DNA of 64,000 nucleotides. Origin: Flavobacterium jumunjinense (lineage in GTDB: Bacteria > Bacteroidota > Bacteroidia > Flavobacteriales > Flavobacteriaceae). The notes beneath the pieces were generated by a model. That model did no database searches, was not told the DNA's origin, and saw only the letters and a list, made by a program, of their open reading frames with translations. The stretch is taken from the NCBI RefSeq assembly GCF_021650975.2, contig NZ_CP091285.1:992001-1056000 (forward strand), written 5' to 3'. This document shows, in pieces, positions 61,702-64,000 of the stretch. How positions within the stretch are numbered: the stretch's first letter is position 1; every line of letters starts with the position of its first letter. Made by a program: the position numbers and the translations under genes.

Positions 61702-64000
61702 ATGAAAAAAATAGTATACATACTAACCCTTATCCCAATTCTTGCTTTAAGCCAAAGTCAAGATCAAAACTGGGTGAAAAGCAAAACTTACAAGCAAGCC
61801 ACTACATCGGCTATAACCAGTCCCGATGTAAGCGTTGCTAACGTACAAGTGAGTTACTTTGACGGACTTGGAAGACCCATTCAACAAATTGCACACCAAC
61901 AATCCAACACAGGGAAAGACATAGTTACCCACATAGCCTATGATAACTTTGGAAGACAAATTGAAGAATATTTACCCTTTCCAAATAAAACCCCTAGTTT
62001 AAACTATACCGATGGGGCAACAACCCTTACCGAATTAAGTACTTTTTATAGTTCCTACAACGGTGGAACAACCAATCCTTTTAGTAAAAAAGAACTAGAA
62101 CCTTCTCCTTTAGGACGTGTCTTCAAGCAAGCAGCTCCTGGAGACGCTTGGGCAATGGGAAGCGGTAAAGAAATTAAATTCGATTACCAAACCAATACAA
62201 CAAACGACCAAGTTAGGCTTTTTTACGCTACAGCTACCTGGAATGCAACATTAGGATTATTTAACACATCTATTCATGATAACGGTTATTATCAAGTTGA
62301 TGAGTTATATAAGACCATTACTAAAGATGAAAATTGGACATCAGGTAAAAATAACACTACCGAAGAGTACAAAAACAAAGAAGGTCAAGTGGTACTAAAA
62401 CGCGCTTATAATAACGGAGATCCCCATGAAACCTACTACATCTACGACCAATTTGGTAATTTAACATATGTTGCTCCACCACTATCAGAACCAAGTCAAT
62501 CCATCACTTGGTCCGATATAGATGGCTTATATTACCAATACAAATACGATTATCGTAACCGTTTAGTAGAAAAAAAATTACCCGGAAAACAATGGGAGTT
62601 TATTATCTATGACAAACTAGACCGACCTGTAGCTACAGGACCCGCTTTCACACCCTATGGAGGAGCAACTATTGGCTGGATGGTTACCGAATATGACACC
62701 TTTGGAAGAGTAACACAAACCGGTTGGAAACAAATGCCCGTTTCACAAAACTACAGAAAAAGCAATCAAAATAGCATTACTGCGGGAGTAAATACTTTTG
62801 CTTTAAATGCCAATGACATATTAACCAAAAACTACTATGACAATTATGATTTCTTAACAGTACCACTTCCAACACAAATTGAAGGACAAAACACGGTTGC
62901 AACAGCGAGTAAGTTAAAAGGACTACCAACAGGTTCTTGGGTAAAAGTGTTAGATGTAAACAATCCAAACGCTTCCGAAGTATCATATACTGTTTACGAC
63001 GATCGTTACAGACCCATACGCAGTCATACCGACAACTATTTAGGTGGTTTTACCGAAGTAGATAGCAAACTCGATTGGGCTGGAAAAACAGAATATACCA
63101 TTACTAAGCATAAATATGACACCAACGGTTCAACAACAACAATTACCGATCGTTTCTCCTACTCTGCTCAAGACCGTTTAACGCTACACAAACAGCAAAT
63201 TAACAGTCTGCCAGAGCAATTAATTAGCAAAAACACCTACGACGAACTAGGACAGTTGATTAGCAAAAACGTAGGCGGTGAAGATGTTAACGCAACTGCT
63301 AATGGACTACAAAAAGTAGATTACACTTACAACATTAGAGGATGGCTGAAAGCCATTAATGATGTAGACAATATAGGCACCGATTTATTTGCTTTTAAAA
63401 TTAGCTATGAAAACCCAACCGATGTTACAAAAGCCTTGTTCAACGGAAACATAGCCGAGACCTACTGGAAAACCAGTAGCGATGATAAACTAAGAAAATA
63501 CGAATATACCTATGATGGTTTAAATCGATTGTTAGACGCAAACTATTCTAAAGTAGGAGTAGTAACAGCACTAAACGATTATAAAGAAACTTTAACTTAC
63601 GATAAAAATGGAAACATTAAAACATTAAACCGATTTGGAACTGTAAATGACCCTGGATATAGTCCAAATATCGATAACTTAGTATACACTTACGATACCA
63701 ATATTAAAAACCAATTGGTAAAAGTAGACGACAGTTCCAATTCGCCACAAGGCTTTAAAGACGGAACCAATACCGACAATGACTTTTTCTATGATGCCAA
63801 TGGAAACATGACCAAAGACAACAACAAAGGCATTGGAAGTATTACGTATAATCACTTGAATTTACCTGCGATAATAGATTTTGGAAGTAAAGGAAAAATT
63901 GAATATATTTACAATGCAATAGGAACAAAACTAGAAAAAAGAGTGACATCAACACCAGAAGCTACATGGACAAATCCTTTTCCTACACCTGTAACCAATA
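61702..64000 (+). CDS. RHS-repeat protein with DUF6443-like N-terminus, cut by window end
   Basis: 766 codons are visible and the frame is open to the right edge. Signal peptide (to Ala16-Leu-Ser-Gln). An N-terminal DUF6443-like part (VSYFDGLGRPIQQIAHQ..., DIVTHIAYDNFGRQIEEYLPF) is followed by many YD repeats (IYDQFGNLTYVAPPL, KYDYRNRLVEKKLPG, FYDANGNMTKDN), which build the hollow RHS shell. The RHS core and the variable C-terminal tip that defines a possible toxin, and any immunity gene, lie beyond 64000. It is the third gene of the locus that starts at 55731 and is separated from it by the DUF559/repeat insertion. Confidence 0.9.
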   Translation, partial: MKKIVYILTLIPILALSQSQDQNWVKSKTYKQATTSAITSPDVSVANVQVSYFDGLGRPIQQIAHQQSNTGKDIVTHIAYDNFGRQIEEYLPFPNKTPSLNYTDGATTLTELSTFYSSYNGGTTNPFSKKELEPSPLGRVFKQAAPGDAWAMGSGKEIKFDYQTNTTNDQVRLFYATATWNATLGLFNTSIHDNGYYQVDELYKTITKDENWTSGKNNTTEEYKNKEGQVVLKRAYNNGDPHETYYIYDQFGNLTYVAPPLSEPSQSITWSDIDGLYYQYKYDYRNRLVEKKLPGKQWEFIIYDKLDRPVATGPAFTPYGGATIGWMVTEYDTFGRVTQTGWKQMPVSQNYRKSNQNSITAGVNTFALNANDILTKNYYDNYDFLTVPLPTQIEGQNTVATASKLKGLPTGSWVKVLDVNNPNASEVSYTVYDDRYRPIRSHTDNYLGGFTEVDSKLDWAGKTEYTITKHKYDTNGSTTTITDRFSYSAQDRLTLHKQQINSLPEQLISKNTYDELGQLISKNVGGEDVNATANGLQKVDYTYNIRGWLKAINDVDNIGTDLFAFKISYENPTDVTKALFNGNIAETYWKTSSDDKLRKYEYTYDGLNRLLDANYSKVGVVTALNDYKETLTYDKNGNIKTLNRFGTVNDPGYSPNIDNLVYTYDTNIKNQLVKVDDSSNSPQGFKDGTNTDNDFFYDANGNMTKDNNKGIGSITYNHLNLPAIIDFGSKGKIEYIYNAIGTKLEKRVTSTPEATWTNPFPTPVTN

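Overview
The window looks like part of a chromosome from a member of the Flavobacteriaceae (Bacteroidota), close to Flavobacterium. It is AT-rich. It carries secreted proteins with both type A and type B type IX secretion (T9SS) sorting domains, a MurF-alanine racemase fusion, the flavobacterial promoter signature TAnnTTTG ahead of many genes, and almost no Shine-Dalgarno sequences. No rRNA, tRNA, CRISPR array or canonical insertion sequence was recognised.

Layout. (1) 1-9952, minus strand: a cut-off ChaN/EreA-like secreted protein, a repeat lipoprotein, three successive T9SS type A cargo genes (LRR, double LRR, NHL) that share nearly the same C-terminal domain, terminator and promoter, and a periplasmic-propeller sensor kinase. 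(2) 9964-31445, mostly housekeeping: dgt; a cobalamin riboswitch followed by metE; nrdA and nrdB; a MarC-family gene; a HupE / dCMP deaminase / S41 protease / YARHG operon; a TerB-like gene; fbp; a GNAT acetyltransferase with aspartate kinase; and a 1132-residue probable outer-membrane beta-barrel. (3) 31308-38900: a 3.8-kb tandem duplication of a giant type B T9SS surface protein. A gene-fragment scar marks the junction, and sequence identity between the copies is strongly mosaic. (4) 38826-54927: enoyl-CoA hydratase family gene, 2OG-Fe(II) oxygenase, QueD-like gene, beta-barrel protein, prolyl oligopeptidase, a TonB receptor locus with a small His/Cys-rich protein that suggests metal handling, asd, mscL, murF-alr, tdk, a flavobacterial hypothetical, a DoxX-like protein and rsmI. 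(5) 54928-64000: an 803-bp regulatory gap holding a perfect 30-bp palindrome, then a T9SS propeller protein and two large RHS/YD-type proteins, the last cut by the window end.

The most unusual element lies inside region 5. Between the two RHS genes sits a DUF559 nuclease gene bracketed by GC-rich double-hairpin repeats. These are direct on the left and inverted on the right, and three further exact-period 91-bp tandem copies follow. The arrangement resembles a REP/RAYT element built around a nuclease-fold protein.

Functional links: metE should be shut off by B12 through its riboswitch. The secreted proteins need the T9SS, whose core genes are not in this window. Terminator hairpins and TAnnTTTG boxes divide most transcription units clearly, and several boxes decide which start codon is real.
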